A DNA stretch of 64,000 nucleotides from NCBI GenBank assembly GCA_964619935.1, contig CAZUGO010000079.1:62001-126000 (forward strand), given 5' to 3'. The position numbers and the translations under genes are program-made. Below the pieces are notes generated by a model. It saw nothing but the letters and a program-made list of their open reading frames with translations, made no database searches and was not told the DNA's origin. The stretch is from CAZUGO01 sp964619935. Lineage in GTDB: Bacteria > Planctomycetota > Phycisphaerae > UBA1845 > CAIVHJ01. This document shows positions 52,829 through 62,708 of this stretch, piece after piece. Position 1 is the first letter of the stretch. Each line of letters starts with the position of its first letter.

Positions 52829-54712
52829 ATGCGATTGAACTGCACTGGCACGATGGTGCGGATCGTCGGATGGGTGATGTGGGGCGCATTGGCTCGGCAG
52901 TCGAGCGCCCAACCCTGTCCGCCGGTCAGTGCCCCGCGGCCGCTGAACAGCACGGCGACCACCGACACCGCCACCGACAGCGCAGCGCATTGCGTGCACG
53001 GTGGGTCGGCGTGGTTGGCGGTATGGAGTTCGACCCATGACTTGGGCGGGACGGTAGGCGCCGATCGGGACCTCCTGGGATCACGCAGCGCGGACGGAGG
53101 TTTCAGTTGGAGTGTCCCGCAGGCGGTCAACATCAATGCGGCCGTCGATTCCGGATCCGATAAGGACCCGCGGCTGGCGACCGACGGGTTGGGCAACTGG
53201 GTGCTGGTGTGGTCGAGTGACGAAGATCTCAACGGTACCATTGGGTCCGACAGTGATGTGCTGGTGGCCCGTAGCGCCGACGGCGGGGTGACCTGGAGTC
53301 AGCCGGTGGCTCTGAACAGTACGGCCGCCTTGGACAGCGGGGTGGATTGGAACCCCGAGGTCACCACCGATGGGCAAGGCACCTGGATCGCAGTCTGGGA
53401 GTCGTCCGACACTTTGGGGGGCACCCTCGGGACCGATTTGGATATTCTGGTCGCGGTCAGCACCAATCAAGGGCAGGATTGGAGTCCTGCGGCAGCGCTG
53501 CACGACCACGCCGCATCGGATACCGGCATCGATCGGGCCGCGCGACTGGCCACCGGCGGACCAGGCGTATGGCTGGCGGTGTGGGAATCGGACAACGATC
53601 TTGGCGCCGGGCTGGGTGACGACTTCGACATTCTCGCGGCCCGCAGCATCGACGGGGGCGCGTCGTGGGGTCCCGTCCAGATCTTGCAGACCAACGCTGC
53701 GGTCGACGACGGCGCCGACCTGGATCCCCAGGTGCAAAGCGGCGGCCGTGGCACCTGGATGGCCGTGTGGGCCTCTTCCTCGAGCTTCGCCGGTCTGGAC
53801 GGGGACCCCGACATTGTCCGTGCCGTCAGCAGCGACGATGGGTTGTCCTGGAGCGCGCCTGCAGCGGTCAATAATGGCGGCGCGCTCGATGACGCCTTCG
53901 ACGAGCGGCCGGACCTGGCCACCGACGGCACCGGCACCTGGATTGCCGTCTGGCAACACCTGGACTTCCGCGGCGGCGCCCTCGGAGAGGACATGGACGT
54001 ACGGATGGCCTACTCCTTGAACGACGGGCTGTCCTGGACTGGGCCACTGAACTTGAACGCGTCGGCGGCCACGGATTCCGGCTTCGACGAGCGGCCCAGC
54101 CTCGCCACCGACGGCCAGGGCAACTGGATCGCCGTGTGGGAGTCTCGTGACGATCTGGACGGGTCGATCGACACCGATCGCGACATCCTGGTCGCCGATT
54201 TCTCGCTGAGCGCCGTGGATTGTGATCTCAGCGGCGTTCCGGATGCCTGCGAGGAGAACGTCGGTCCGCAGGTGACCGGTCAACCCAGCAGCCAAGTCAT
54301 CGACCCCGGCGGTCTGGCAATCCTCACGGTCGCCGCCGAGGGCATTCTCCTGGAGTACCAATGGCGGATGAACGGGACGCCGCTTCGTGATTCAGCAACG
54401 ATCATCGGCAGCAACACCACGATCCTGCTAATCCTCGATTTCGGCCCTTCCGACAGCGGGGTCTATGACTGCGTGATTCACGATTTTGATGGCTGCCAGA
54501 TGATCAGTGCTTCTGCCGCCCTGGTGCTCGCCGGGTCTTGCCCGGGCGATCTGGGCGGCGATGGCATGGTCGACGCGGCCGACTTGTCGCAGTTGCTGGG
54601 TGCCTGGGGCCCCCACCTGGATCATCCAGCCGACTTGAACGGTGACCAGGCCGTCGACGGTGCCGATCTGGCGCTGCTGCTGGGGGCTTGGGGTCGTTGC
54701 CCCCGTCCATAA
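52829..54712 (+). CDS. secreted BNR/sialidase-like repeat protein with Ig-like domain and dockerin-like tail
   Basis: 627 aa. Signal peptide IVGWVMWGALARQSSA. The body is a run of repeats of about 70 residues built around SADGGFSWS / SADGGVTWS / SIDGGASWG (Asp-box type) alternating with GTWIAVWESSD, suggesting a sialidase-like beta propeller. It lacks an obvious catalytic set. Then comes an Ig-like domain (GQPSSQVIDPGGLAILTVAA ... VYDCVIHDFDGCQ). Finally there are two dockerin-like loops, GDLGGDGMVDAADLSQLLGA and ADLNGDQAVDGADLALLLGA. ATG 52829 has GGAGG seven bases upstream. Cell-surface or extracellular; ligand unknown. Confidence 0.85.
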   Translation: MRLNCTGTMVRIVGWVMWGALARQSSAQPCPPVSAPRPLNSTATTDTATDSAAHCVHGGSAWLAVWSSTHDLGGTVGADRDLLGSRSADGGFSWSVPQAVNINAAVDSGSDKDPRLATDGLGNWVLVWSSDEDLNGTIGSDSDVLVARSADGGVTWSQPVALNSTAALDSGVDWNPEVTTDGQGTWIAVWESSDTLGGTLGTDLDILVAVSTNQGQDWSPAAALHDHAASDTGIDRAARLATGGPGVWLAVWESDNDLGAGLGDDFDILAARSIDGGASWGPVQILQTNAAVDDGADLDPQVQSGGRGTWMAVWASSSSFAGLDGDPDIVRAVSSDDGLSWSAPAAVNNGGALDDAFDERPDLATDGTGTWIAVWQHLDFRGGALGEDMDVRMAYSLNDGLSWTGPLNLNASAATDSGFDERPSLATDGQGNWIAVWESRDDLDGSIDTDRDILVADFSLSAVDCDLSGVPDACEENVGPQVTGQPSSQVIDPGGLAILTVAAEGILLEYQWRMNGTPLRDSATIIGSNTTILLILDFGPSDSGVYDCVIHDFDGCQMISASAALVLAGSCPGDLGGDGMVDAADLSQLLGAWGPHLDHPADLNGDQAVDGADLALLLGAWGRCPRP

Positions 54713-54748
54713 ACATCACGACCGAGTGGGTGCGGTGGGAGCCAATCC

Positions 54749-55063
54749 GTGTGTCGTCGATCGAGTGTATTCCTGGTGCTGGTGCTGTCGTGCGGCTGTC
54801 ACAGTGCGGTTAGGCCCGCGGCGACCCCGCGGCAATCCGCCGAGCAGGCGGCGTTGGAGGTTGCAGCCCAAGTCGCCGGCCAGGTGGGTTACGACGTCGA
54901 CCACTACGTCCCGACCGTCCACCTGGAACCCGGTGGGGGCGGCTATGTGCGCTTCGATCGCAAGACGCCCCCGGATCCGGCGCGGGCGAATGATCATGCC
55001 CACTTCACCGTGTTCATCGACACCGAGGGCGCGGCGTTCTTGTTTCGAGAGAAGCGATCCTGA
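54749..55063 (+). CDS. small predicted lipoprotein
   Basis: 104 aa from GTG 54749. N-terminal SVFLVLVLSCGC looks like a lipoprotein signal with one of two adjacent Cys as the lipid site. The rest, GYDVDHYVPTVHLEPGGGGY and DHAHFTVFIDTEGAAFLFRE, is a small alpha/beta domain of unknown family. It lies 36 bases after the BNR-repeat gene and is probably cotranscribed. Confidence 0.65.
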   Translation: MCRRSSVFLVLVLSCGCHSAVRPAATPRQSAEQAALEVAAQVAGQVGYDVDHYVPTVHLEPGGGGYVRFDRKTPPDPARANDHAHFTVFIDTEGAAFLFREKRS

Positions 55064-55461
55064 GCGCCGGAGTTCAGTCACCGTCACCGCGGCATCGCGC
55101 AGCGCTCGACCTGCCGGCGGCCCACGGGTCGGCGCGGCTCGCACCGGCTGATTCGCAGGCCGGGCCCCAGACACCCGGGCTGCCGTTGGCGATCGGCGTC
55201 GCCCCCTGAGCCCCACACCGCATTCGCCGGCGGTTGAGCCGGCGGTCCGGCTCCGCCCCGCCGGGAATGCCCTGGAGGCCGCCACGCGGCCCGGGTGGGC
55301 CGTGATCCCCCGGGCGGCGGTTCGGGGGACGTGAGGGACCCAGCGGCGAGGCTTTGAATCCCGGCGGCTCAATCGCTAAGCTACAGGAGATTGGCACGCA
55401 CCTGCGGCTGAAGTGCCCTGCCGGTCAATCCCGCAAGTCACGCTTGAGAGAGGGCCGACCG
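55064..55461. other. GC-rich intergenic region
   Basis: About 400 bases with no gene, RNA or clear hairpin that I can support. The promoter of the following secreted-protein gene should lie near its right end. Confidence 0.4.
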
Positions 55462-58281
55462 ATGAAACCAAGTTCACTGACAATCGTGGTGCTGCTCTGT
55501 TGGATGAATGCCGGCGGGGCGACGGCGCGGGCCCAGAATGCCTGCTGCTCCGATCCAACGACGTGCGTGCCGGTGGGCAACGAAGGTGAGTGCAACGGCC
55601 TCGCCGGCGTGTTTCTCGCCGGCGCGGATTGTGCCGATTCGCCCTGTGCTCCGGGTGCTTGCTGCACGGACGTCAATTGTAACCAGGCCGATGCGTTCTC
55701 CTGTGTGACCAACGGACGCGATTTCATTGGCGCCGGCATTCCCTGTTCCGACGATCCCTGCGCCATTGGCTCCGGCGCCTGCTGCATGGGTGAGCGTTGT
55801 GCCCAGATGACCGATGTCGCGTGTGCCAAGGCCGGCGGCAGTTTCGTCGGATTCGGGACCATCTGCGGCGCGTTACCATGCCAGGTTGGGGCCTGCTGCG
55901 GGACGGGAACCTGCAGCGATCTGCCCCAGTTCGAATGCGCGGCCGTGGGTGGCACGTTCACCGGCACGGCCGACTGCGCCGACAACGTCTGCACCGTGCC
56001 GCCGCTGTGTCCGGAGGGTTCATTGTTCGGCCAGAGTCCGGCGGCTCCGGCGTTCTTCGCGGCCGGCCTGTCAGATGTCGACGGCGCCGTGCAGCGCTGG
56101 GAGAATTACTCCGGCGTCACCGGGGCGGTCACCGGGCTGACCTGGTGGGGCCTTGATCTCAAACCGATGGGCAACCAGTTTGTGGAGTGTGTCGAGCCTG
56201 ATCCCGAGTTCCAGATCTCATTACACGAGAACGCCGCGGGCGTTCCCGGTGTGGCCGCCTGCTCGGCCACGGTCACCGCAACCCGGACCCCGCTGCCACT
56301 GCTGTACTTCGGCTTTCAGCTCAACGAGTATTCGGTCACCCTGCCGGCGGCGTGTGCCCAGCCATCGGGCTGGGTCTCAATCGTCGGCGACCGCGGTGAT
56401 CCGGAGTGCTGGTTCCTGTGGATGAGTTCCGACGAGGGCCAGAACCTGTCGTATTGCGACAATTGTGAGTCTCCGGATCAGGGGTTCGATCTGAGCCTGT
56501 GTCTGGCAGGAACGCCTGGCGGCGTGCCGGGCGCCTGTTGCGACCAGTCGACCGGCGGTTGCTCCAATGGCGTTGACGTCGCCAGCTGCGCCGGCGTCGG
56601 CCAGCGGTTCGAGGCGGACACCGATTGCGTGGACCTGGAACCCGGGTGTGCGGCCGAAACGGGGGCCTGCTGTGACCCGGACGGCAACTGCACGATCGAA
56701 TCGCCGGCTGATTGCCTGGCCATCCAGGGGACCTGGCTGGGGGCTGACAGTCCCTGCGAGTTGTGCCCCTCGATGGGCGCCTGCTGCGTGGACAACGAGA
56801 CCTGCTTCATCACGTCCGAATCCGATTGCCTGAGCAACGGCTGGACCTGGGTTGCCCAGGGATCCACCTGTGACCAATGTCCGGAGCCGCCCGATTGCCC
56901 TGAAGGCACCCTGTTGTCAAAACCACCGGACGACCCCAGCGGTTTTCTGGCGGGCACTTCGGAGGCCAGCACCCAGTTCCAACGCTACGAGAATTACGCA
57001 GGGCTGACCGGTGCGATTGAGGCCCTGACCTGGTGGGGTTTTGACCTGGACAGCATTGAAGGAACCAACAATTTCACCGAGTGCGTGGAAAGCGATCCCA
57101 GTTTCGACATCAGCGTTCACGAAGACGCGGCCGGCGTTCCCGGGGCGGCGGTCTGTTCCTATACGCTGACCGCCTCGAGCATGACCGTCGGGTTGAGTTT
57201 CGGCGGGGCCGTCCTCAACGAGTACACCGCGGTGCTGCCCGCGCCGTGCGTGCTGGTCAACGGGTGGATCTCCATCGTGGGGCTGGGCGACCCGGATTGC
57301 TGGTTCTTGTGGCAGAGCACCTCGGTGGGCGACGGCATGTCCTATTGCAGCGGGTGTGGCTCCTCGGTGGAAAACGAGGACCTGAGCATGTGCCTGCAGG
57401 GTCCAGGCGGCGGCATCTTCGGAGCGTGTTGCAACGTCACCACGGCGGTCTGTAGCGACGAGATCGAGATCAGTGGCTGTACCGGGCCGGACCAGGAGTT
57501 CACGCCGGACACGCTGTGCGACGACCTCGATCCGATGTGTGGCGTCATTGAAGGGGCCTGCTGCCGGCCGGACGCCACTTGCGATGTGCAGGTCGAAGAG
57601 ACCTGCCTGAAGACCGGCGGGAGCTGGCTGGGTGCCAACTCCATTTGCGAATCGTGTCCCTGCATCGTGCCCTGCCCGCCGGATGCGATCGCCGAAGGAG
57701 AGCCGACCTGCGCGGCGGAATACATCGACCGCTTCAACGGCGGCTGCGACGTCGAGACCGAAGCGTTCTCGAGCATCGAGCTGTGCCAGACCGTCTGCGG
57801 CGAGGGCGGGGTCTTCGCTGTCGGCCCGGTAACCGAGGGCGATTCTGACTGGTACGAAGTGACCCTTGAACGGTCCACCGAGCTGCGCTGGCGGGTTGAG
57901 GCCGAGTTCCCGGTGGCCATGGGCATTGTGGACGGCAACTTCGGGTGCACCGACCCGGACGTGTTGACCAGTGCGGCCGGCGAGCCCTGCGAAACCGTCG
58001 AGGTCAGTGCCGTTGTGGAAGCCGGCACCTACTGGCTGGTGGTCGGGCCGCTGGCGGCTGACGACACCGCCGTTTGTGGGAGCGGCTACCGGGCGAGTCT
58101 CGGTGGATGTCCGTGCCCGACCGATCTCAACGAGGACGGCACCACGGATGCGGCCGACCTGGCCGCCCTGCTGGGCGCCTGGGGACCGAATCCCGGCCAT
58201 CCTGCGGACCTCAATGCCGACGGAGGGGTCAACGCGGCCGACCTGGCCGCCCTGCTGGGCGCCTGGGGCCGCTGCTTCTGA
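55462..58281 (+). CDS. large secreted Cys-rich protein with duplicated domain and dockerin-like tail
   Basis: 939 aa. Signal peptide TIVVLLCWMNAGGATARA. The sequence alternates Cys-rich modules of about 35 residues with the pattern GACCxxxxC...C..xGGxFxGxxxxCxxxPC (at least eight) with two paralogous beta domains. The beta domains both begin CPEGxL, contain WENYSGVTGAVTGLTWWGLD or YENYAGLTGAIEALTWWGFD, and end with PxCWFLWxS. The C-terminus carries two dockerin-like loops, TDLNEDGTTDAADLAALLGA and ADLNADGGVNAADLAALLGA. ATG 55462 chosen by the signal peptide. Extracellular structural or adhesive role inferred. The tail-coding DNA contains an exact 35-base direct repeat (58150-58184 and 58234-58268). 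Confidence 0.85.
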   Translation: MKPSSLTIVVLLCWMNAGGATARAQNACCSDPTTCVPVGNEGECNGLAGVFLAGADCADSPCAPGACCTDVNCNQADAFSCVTNGRDFIGAGIPCSDDPCAIGSGACCMGERCAQMTDVACAKAGGSFVGFGTICGALPCQVGACCGTGTCSDLPQFECAAVGGTFTGTADCADNVCTVPPLCPEGSLFGQSPAAPAFFAAGLSDVDGAVQRWENYSGVTGAVTGLTWWGLDLKPMGNQFVECVEPDPEFQISLHENAAGVPGVAACSATVTATRTPLPLLYFGFQLNEYSVTLPAACAQPSGWVSIVGDRGDPECWFLWMSSDEGQNLSYCDNCESPDQGFDLSLCLAGTPGGVPGACCDQSTGGCSNGVDVASCAGVGQRFEADTDCVDLEPGCAAETGACCDPDGNCTIESPADCLAIQGTWLGADSPCELCPSMGACCVDNETCFITSESDCLSNGWTWVAQGSTCDQCPEPPDCPEGTLLSKPPDDPSGFLAGTSEASTQFQRYENYAGLTGAIEALTWWGFDLDSIEGTNNFTECVESDPSFDISVHEDAAGVPGAAVCSYTLTASSMTVGLSFGGAVLNEYTAVLPAPCVLVNGWISIVGLGDPDCWFLWQSTSVGDGMSYCSGCGSSVENEDLSMCLQGPGGGIFGACCNVTTAVCSDEIEISGCTGPDQEFTPDTLCDDLDPMCGVIEGACCRPDATCDVQVEETCLKTGGSWLGANSICESCPCIVPCPPDAIAEGEPTCAAEYIDRFNGGCDVETEAFSSIELCQTVCGEGGVFAVGPVTEGDSDWYEVTLERSTELRWRVEAEFPVAMGIVDGNFGCTDPDVLTSAAGEPCETVEVSAVVEAGTYWLVVGPLAADDTAVCGSGYRASLGGCPCPTDLNEDGTTDAADLAALLGAWGPNPGHPADLNADGGVNAADLAALLGAWGRCF
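58150..58268. repeat. exact 35-base direct repeat in dockerin-like tail
   Basis: 58150-58184 and 58234-58268 are identical, start to start 84 bases, encoding the AADLAALLGAWG part of both loops. Confidence 0.85.
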
Positions 58282-58822
58282 GTGTTCTGTTTCGTCATTG
58301 AGCGGGCGGCCTGTTGGACGCGCTTGGTGACGGGCTGGGTTGCGCGTCGCCGGCGATGTGACGCGCAGTGTTACCTGCTCACGGTTTGTCCGACGTGAGA
58401 ACCGCCCCGACATTCCTGCACCCAGTGCCCGGCTTCCCGCGGGTGCAGGGGGCACGTGTCTGCCATCGGCCCCCTGTCTTCCTTGCCCGGGATCCTCCAA
58501 CCATGCTGCACGGGCCACCGGTGGCCATGCGGGTCCCGACTTCGGGCTGGGCACCTGCGGCCGCATCGAGTGTGGGGGGAGCGACCGCTGCCGCGAGCAG
58601 TTCGGAGCGGACTGCCGGATTGGTCGATTATTTGATTATGGGCCGCGCGCCGTGCGATTCTGTTCGCTAAGTAGGTAAGAGCCGGAATGCAAACGGACCG
58701 CATGCCGCTGCGTGCAGGTGAAAGGAGTGCAGCATCAGACCCACATGATGGGACCGGCGCTGAATCATCGGCTGTGCGGCTGGTGCGGCTTGGTCATGAT
58801 TGTGTTTGCGGGCCGTGGTTCC
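58282..58822. other. intergenic region
   Basis: About 540 bases before the LuxR-HTH gene. Frames starting at 58712 would extend that gene upstream but encode nothing LuxR-like. No RNA or repeat seen. Confidence 0.4.
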
Positions 58823-59641
58823 ATGGACAGTCAGCAAAAAAGCATGATTCGCAGCGCGTTGGGCGACCTGGGGCTGACCCGGCGGGAGTCCCAGATTCTG
58901 GAGATGCTGATCGCCGGCGACGGCACCAGCGATCTGGCGCGCGGCTTGCGGATCCAGCCTGCCACGGTCGCCACTCATCTTCGCAGCATCTTTTCGAAAC
59001 TCAATGTCCGCCGGCGTTCGCAGTTGGTCACCATGGTGCTGCAGCGGGTGCTCAATGAAGTGCAGCACAAGTACTTTTCACTGGATGTGGCCTGCGTGGA
59101 CAGTTCGCTGGATGAGATCGTCTCTGACATCATCGAGCGCGGCCTGGCCTTGTCGCGGCAGACTAGGGTGCCGTTTGACTTTCAGCAGGGTACGGATCTT
59201 CCGCAGCAGGTCCGGACCGATCCGCTGGTGTTGCGGCAGGTGCTCAACGGGGTGCTCAATGTCGTGATGGAACTGGCCGATCGCGGGGTGCACTTGGGGA
59301 TCGGTGTGTTGCATCGTGAGGGTGAGTCGGAGCGAATCCAGTTCGAGCTGTCGGGTGATGGCGGCCGGGTCGAGGAGTTGCAGGAAGTCATGGAGCAACT
59401 GCCGGGCGAGCAGGGCCCGTCGGCAGATTCAACCCGCACCCGGGCCCTGGCCTCACGGCTGCTGATCTGCAAGTACTTGATTCAGTTGCTGGGCGGCCAC
59501 CTGACCCTGCGGCGGTTCGCCAAGGATATGATCAAGATCACGGTGACCACCGAGGTCGCGGTCGTGCCGCCCGACGATCCGGCGGCCCAGTCCAAAATCG
59601 GCGGGCAGGACGTGTCCCCCTTGGAGTCCCGCCAGGGGTAA
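58823..59641 (+). CDS. LuxR-type HTH protein with degenerate histidine-kinase ATPase-like domain
   Basis: 272 aa from ATG 58823. Residues of about 8-75 are a LuxR/GerE helix-turn-helix (LTRRESQILEMLIAGDGTSD, then PATVATHLRSIFSKLNVRRR). The C-terminal part resembles a GHKL/HATPase domain: N-box-like DPLVLRQVLNGVLNVVMELA and G2-like ASRLLICKYLIQLLGGHLTL. The Gly-rich ATP-lid motifs are missing, so ATP binding is doubtful. The HTH is N-terminal, the reverse of most LuxR regulators, and no receiver domain is present. Probably a transcription regulator whose HATPase-like part senses or dimerises. An ATG at 58712 is possible but adds no recognisable domain. Confidence 0.75.
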   Translation: MDSQQKSMIRSALGDLGLTRRESQILEMLIAGDGTSDLARGLRIQPATVATHLRSIFSKLNVRRRSQLVTMVLQRVLNEVQHKYFSLDVACVDSSLDEIVSDIIERGLALSRQTRVPFDFQQGTDLPQQVRTDPLVLRQVLNGVLNVVMELADRGVHLGIGVLHREGESERIQFELSGDGGRVEELQEVMEQLPGEQGPSADSTRTRALASRLLICKYLIQLLGGHLTLRRFAKDMIKITVTTEVAVVPPDDPAAQSKIGGQDVSPLESRQG

Positions 59642-60037
59642 CTGCACGCCGCCAGCAGGCGGGAATCGCGGACCTGAAACCACGTCGGATTCCAAGACCA
59701 AGCGGTGCCGATTCTCATGACTGTAGCGCTCGATAGACTTCGTCATATCTCCACAACATGGATAAGATCGATGTCCCGCTTCAGCTCCTGATGAACGGTC
59801 GTTCGAGCACCTTCGGTCGCGCACGGCTCTTCGCGCTGGCGTATCAACCTGGGATACTGTGGCGGTCTACAGACCGGAACAGGGGGCTCCTCTTGTCCCC
59901 AGAGATGCCTGCCGCCTCAACGGTGGCGTCGAGGTAGGCCTCGGCGTTGTGGTGGGCCGGGACCTCGTGGCGCTTACCGCCCTTTTCGTGAAGCCACCGC
60001 CCACCCACGGTACCGCACCCCAGCCGATCCACTCATC

Positions 60038-60279
60038 CGACACGGTGGTGCTGCCGGAACGACCGTGTCGATTTGGCAAAACGACCGTGTCGACCTGTCG
60101 GAACGACCGTGTCGATCTGTCGGAACGACCGTGTCGATTTGGCAAAACGACCGTGTCGACCTGGCAAAACGACCGTGTCGACCTGGCAAAACGACCGTGT
60201 CGACCTGGCAAAACGACCGTGTCGATCTGTCGGAACGACCGTGTCGACTTGGCAAGACGACTGTGTCACTTCGAGGGCG
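60038..60279. repeat. 22-bp tandem repeat array, about 11 units in two flavours
   Basis: Units start at 60038, 60060, 60082, 60104, 60126, 60148, 60170, 60192, 60214, 60236 and 60258 (the first and last degenerate). Each is a constant 12-mer CGACCGTGTCGA followed by one of two 10-base forms: YYTGGCAAAA or YCTGTCGGAA. The order by form is B A B B A A A A B A. The constant part is an imperfect palindrome (CGAC-CGT-GTCG). Confidence 0.9.
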
Positions 60280-60445
60280 CGTGGTTGGTCCACGGAAGCC
60301 CATGGCGGAGCTGCTCGAAGGATGAGGATTGGCATTCCATTTCCCGGGGAGCTTGGTCGCGTCCGTCCAACTTTCCGGGGCTGGCCGCAAAGCACCCGCT
60401 CGCTTCCGTCGGGTCGTGCGAGTGGGCGCAGTCGTCGAAACAGAA

Positions 60446-60477
60446 CATACAGCGCCTTTCTAGTAAGGCGCTGTATG
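60446..60477. other. perfect 13-bp inverted repeat with 6-base loop
   Basis: CATACAGCGCCTT / AAGGCGCTGTATG around the loop TCTAGT. No U tract follows on either strand, so it is not a typical terminator. It may be a protein-binding or recombination site. Confidence 0.6.
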
Positions 60478-60974
60478 ACACCGCAAAACGGCAGACGCGC
60501 TGGATCAATGCAGGAAACCACCGGATGAGGGGCCGGGCAATTCCAAAATTCTGGTCGCGTCGCCGGTCGCGACTATGACGCCTCCTGTCTGCGGCGTAGA
60601 CCCTTGCAGAAGCCGGTCTTACAGATCTTGACCGCCGACCATGTAGACGATTCGTGGACGGCGCAATTCCTTGGGGCAATAGCGGGTTCTCCTGGTTGGG
60701 CCGGTCTTTGTCCGCACCACTGGTGCATCAGGTGTGGGCAAATTTCGCGACTCGGCACGGGCGTTGCCCCGGGCGAGATGGCCGGGCCAGCTACAGAAAC
60801 TCCATCCGATTTTCCACAGCGAACACGCACCCCCACGGTAGCGGGGGGAGGGTATCGAATCGGTGCGACTGGTGAATGGCCGGCCCCTGCGGCTCGATAC
60901 CACAAGTATCGGCTGAGGGGTTTCTTATTTGGGCTACCTGTAAGCTAATTAGCAAACATGCGTGGAGACGCGAC

Positions 60975-61265
60975 ATGATCGGGTACGACTTGACCAGCAC
61001 CTGGCTGGCCAGCGCGGATTTTGGCGTGGAGGTCCCGGCGGAGGGTGAACTGCTGGCCATCTTGATGGCGTTGATGCTGCTGGAGGACATCGCTTTCAGT
61101 GAGCTGTCCTCGCATGAAATGAAACTGACCCCGCGCAATCGGGATTACGTCGCGGCCATCATCCGGCATCGGCTTGCGCCGCTGGCTAGAGATTTCAAGC
61201 CGGAGCTGCATGACCGGCTGGATGAATTGACCGGCCTCAAGGTCATCGTCGATGAAGCCTATTGA
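60975..61265 (+). CDS. hypothetical protein of integrative element
   Basis: 96 aa, acidic in the first half (DFGVEVPAEGELLAILMALM) and mostly helical. No family recognised. ATG 60975 has GGAG seven bases upstream. It lies directly upstream of the excisionase-like and integrase genes, so it is probably cargo or a regulator of the element. Confidence 0.6.
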   Translation: MIGYDLTSTWLASADFGVEVPAEGELLAILMALMLLEDIAFSELSSHEMKLTPRNRDYVAAIIRHRLAPLARDFKPELHDRLDELTGLKVIVDEAY

Positions 61266-61281
61266 AGCACGGTGCGTCATC

Positions 61282-61530
61282 ATGGAGAGCACTGCCCCAG
61301 TCACGAACAACAACCTGGCCAAGCTGACCCTCACGGCCGACGAGGTCGCCGGCGTGCTGGGCATCAGCCGAGCCCTGGTGTGGAAGCTCCACAGCAGCGG
61401 TCGATTGCCCCGACCTGTACGGTTCGGCCGGGCCGTCCGCTGGGACCGTCGCTCGCTGGAGGCCTGGCTGGCCGCCGGCGCCCCGCCCCGAGACCGCTGG
61501 GAGACGATGCGATCCAAGAATCGGCTGTGA
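61282..61530 (+). CDS. excisionase-like helix-turn-helix protein (HTH_17/AlpA type)
   Basis: 82 aa. A MerR-like winged HTH is clear: LTADEVAGVLGISRALVWKL, HSSGRLPRPVRFGRAVRWDR, SLEAWLAAG. Such small proteins bind DNA at element ends and steer excision, or act as regulators. ATG 61282 is preferred; the earlier ATG at 61252 would overlap the preceding gene by 14 bases. It sits 71 bases before the integrase gene. Confidence 0.8.
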   Translation: MESTAPVTNNNLAKLTLTADEVAGVLGISRALVWKLHSSGRLPRPVRFGRAVRWDRRSLEAWLAAGAPPRDRWETMRSKNRL

Positions 61531-61601
61531 TCGGTATACTGGGAGTGTCTCAGGATTGATGGGTGAGTGCGGATGGATTCATGCAGGGGGTGCTCTGAGT
61601 C

Positions 61602-62605
<1,004 letters not shown>

Positions 62606-62708
62606 AGTTGTCTTCTTTTGGGCAATTTGATGGCAGCCCTGCCGGCTGCCATCCGCTTCCTCAGAAAGTATAGCTCGGCCCCCAATACTGTCAACTGGTC
62701 CGCAGGCC

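Larger units (their letters stand above)
59642..60974. other. non-coding stretch at the left side of an integrative-element remnant
   Basis: 1.3 kb without a credible gene. Contents: a 22-bp tandem array (60038-60279), a 13-bp-stem hairpin (60446-60477), a short inverted repeat GTCGCG/CGCGAC at about 60558-60577, and otherwise unstructured sequence. Long open frames cross the array because its unit lacks stop codons. The region is probably part of the same element as the genes that follow. Confidence 0.55.

Noticed and set aside
46761..58281. Cellulosome components
   Set aside because: The dockerin-like tails are present, but no cohesin, scaffoldin or glycoside hydrolase domain is visible.
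58712..58822. N-terminal extension of the LuxR-HTH protein from the ATG at 58712
   Set aside because: The extra 37 residues show no domain or signal, and the HTH begins soon after the later ATG; the earlier start is possible but unsupported.
60038..60279. CRISPR array
   Set aside because: The tails between the constant 12-mers are only 10 bases and come in two recurring forms, not unique spacers; no cas gene is nearby.
60033..60521. Open frames through the 22-bp array giving repetitive Arg/Ser/Val/Phe peptides
   Set aside because: Several frames on both strands are open at once because the unit lacks stop codons; none has a ribosome site or non-repeat domain.
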